Below are positions 15,053 to 15,930 of a stretch of 15,930 nucleotides of DNA, in pieces (positions within the stretch are counted from its first letter, which is position 1; each line of letters opens with the position of its first letter). Source of the DNA: an uncultured Pelagibacteraceae bacterium (lineage in GTDB: Bacteria > Pseudomonadota > Alphaproteobacteria > Pelagibacterales > Pelagibacteraceae); assembly GCA_902597695.1 (NCBI GenBank), contig CACJYH010000014.1, positions 1-15,930 on the forward strand, written 5' to 3'. The notes under the pieces were generated by a model. It made no database searches, was not told the DNA's origin, and saw only the letters and a program-made list of their open reading frames with translations. The position numbers were made by a program, and so were the translations under genes.

Positions 15053-15871
15053 ATGACTAAAAATTTAGACAAAGATGGTTTCTGCTCCATCGTTGATAAT
15101 TATCAGCTTTTTTATATCGATTTATGGGGTGTTGTTCATAATGGAATAAACCTTCACAAAGAAGCAATCAATGTTTTAAAAGAAATCACAAAAAAAGGCA
15201 AAGAATACATTCTACTTACAAATGCTCCAAGACCCAATGATGTTGTTAAATCCTTTTTAGAAAAAATGGGTATGGAAAAAGAAATTAGAGATCATGTTTT
15301 TACATCTGGGCAAGCATCATTAAATTATCTTAAACAAAATTTATCTAACAAAAAATTTTTTCATGTTGGGCCACCACGTGATTTTGATTTGTTTCATGAC
15401 TTTTCAAAAATGAAGTCAGACAAAATTGATGATGGAGAGTACATATTGTGCACAGGGTTATTTGAAAAATTTGATAAAGATTTGAATTATTATAAAGATT
15501 TATTTGAAAAAAATTTAGATAAAGAAATGGTTTGTACTAATCCTGACTTAATTGTGGATAGAGGTGATAAAAGAGAGCTTTGTGCAGGATCAGTTGCCAT
15601 GGTTTTTGAAAAAATGGGTGGCAAGGTAGTATATTTCGGTAAGCCATATCCGGAGGTTTATAATTTATCTATTAATAACAAAGGTAAAAAAATTCTTTCT
15701 GTTGGTGATAATTTAAATACTGATATTAAAGGTGCAAATCTTTTGAATTATGACTCATTAATTATTTCAAATGGAATTCATAAAAATGAAATCAAAGAAA
15801 AAGGAATTGAAGCGACCACGAAATCTTATGAAACAATCTGTAACTATATACAATCAGATTTAAAATGGTGA
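15053..15871 (+). CDS. HAD-superfamily class IIA hydrolase, TIGR01459-like
   Basis: A 272-residue predicted phosphatase of the NagD-like HAD-IIA group. Motif I is FYIDLWGVVHNG (20-31) with nucleophile D23; the usual second aspartate is W25, the D-x-W-G form expected of the alphaproteobacterial TIGR01459 subfamily. Motif II is LLTNAPRP (54-61), motif III is YFGKPYPEVY with K197, and motif IV is SVGDNLNTDIKGA with D219 and D224. The large insert between motifs II and III is the class IIA cap domain. The substrate is not known. The ATG at 15053 was chosen over an in-frame TTG one codon earlier. It is divergent from groES and is followed two bases after its stop by a ribF-like start, a neighbour often seen for this subfamily in alphaproteobacteria (recalled knowledge). 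Confidence 0.88.
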   Translation: MTKNLDKDGFCSIVDNYQLFYIDLWGVVHNGINLHKEAINVLKEITKKGKEYILLTNAPRPNDVVKSFLEKMGMEKEIRDHVFTSGQASLNYLKQNLSNKKFFHVGPPRDFDLFHDFSKMKSDKIDDGEYILCTGLFEKFDKDLNYYKDLFEKNLDKEMVCTNPDLIVDRGDKRELCAGSVAMVFEKMGGKVVYFGKPYPEVYNLSINNKGKKILSVGDNLNTDIKGANLLNYDSLIISNGIHKNEIKEKGIEATTKSYETICNYIQSDLKW

Positions 15872-15873
15872 AA

Positions 15874-15930
15874 ATGAAATTATATAATACTTTTAATATT
15901 AAAAAAAATCATAAAAATTCAATTATTTTG
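15874..15930 (+). CDS. ribF: N-terminal fragment, probably riboflavin kinase/FAD synthetase
   Basis: Only 19 codons are present before the right edge: MKLYNTFNIKKNHKNSIIL. A short basic lead-in followed by a hydrophobic strand (SIIL) fits the start of RibF, where the next residues would be the GxFDGVHxGH nucleotidyl-transferase motif, but that lies outside the window. Its place two bases after a TIGR01459-type HAD gene is the main support. RibF would convert riboflavin to FMN and FAD. Confidence 0.5.
   Translation, partial: MKLYNTFNIKKNHKNSIIL

Noticed and set aside
15094..15105. TGATAATTATCA palindrome resembling half of a Fur box
   Set aside because: Lies inside the HAD hydrolase coding region, is short, and such AT palindromes are expected by chance in this composition.

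Overview
The window is strongly AT-rich, with lysine/asparagine/isoleucine-heavy proteins, gaps of a few bases or overlaps between genes, and almost no non-coding DNA. The gene content (groES-groEL divergent from a TIGR01459-type HAD hydrolase followed by a ribF-like start, tldD-pmbA, typA, a cyclopropane-fatty-acid synthase) and the base composition point to a streamlined marine alphaproteobacterium, most likely SAR11 / Pelagibacterales. This assignment is inferred from composition and protein character; no database search was made.

Layout. The left edge holds the first 18 codons of a minus-strand gene resembling a family 9 glycosyltransferase. Rightward from 107 run a DapA-superfamily aldolase/lyase, a cyclopropane-fatty-acyl-phospholipid synthase, a very lysine-rich coiled-coil protein of unknown function and a small two-helix membrane protein, which converges on a DCC-family (DUF393) thiol protein. 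From 4132 a tight three-gene operon encodes TldD, PmbA/TldE and a renalase-like FAD oxidoreductase. It converges on a secreted DUF6134-like protein, which is divergent from a YczE-like membrane protein. The latter converges with a 4-base overlap on the GTPase TypA/BipA.

From 11127 to 12883, between typA and the chaperonin operon, lies the accessory part. It holds a 38-residue basic ORF, a D12-class adenine DNA methyltransferase carrying a candidate beta-clamp-binding peptide at its N-terminus, and a convergent, 45-bp-overlapping gene of unknown family. That gene has a short motif reminiscent of GIY-YIG nucleases and could be a restriction endonuclease partner. Both the methyltransferase and its neighbour have an extended -10 box exactly five bases before the ATG, suggesting leaderless mRNAs. 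A strong intrinsic terminator then closes groES-groEL (minus strand), whose upstream region carries a heat-shock (RpoH)-like promoter. On the right edge are the HAD hydrolase and the start of a ribF-like gene.

Most of the window is housekeeping or envelope genes: chaperonin, ribosome-associated GTPase, membrane-lipid modification and peptide-processing protease. The most interesting points are the possible restriction-modification pair, the lysine-rich protein, and the near absence of Shine-Dalgarno sequences outside groES and groEL. No tRNA, rRNA, CRISPR array, IS element or riboswitch was seen. No stretch longer than 300 bases lacks a gene.
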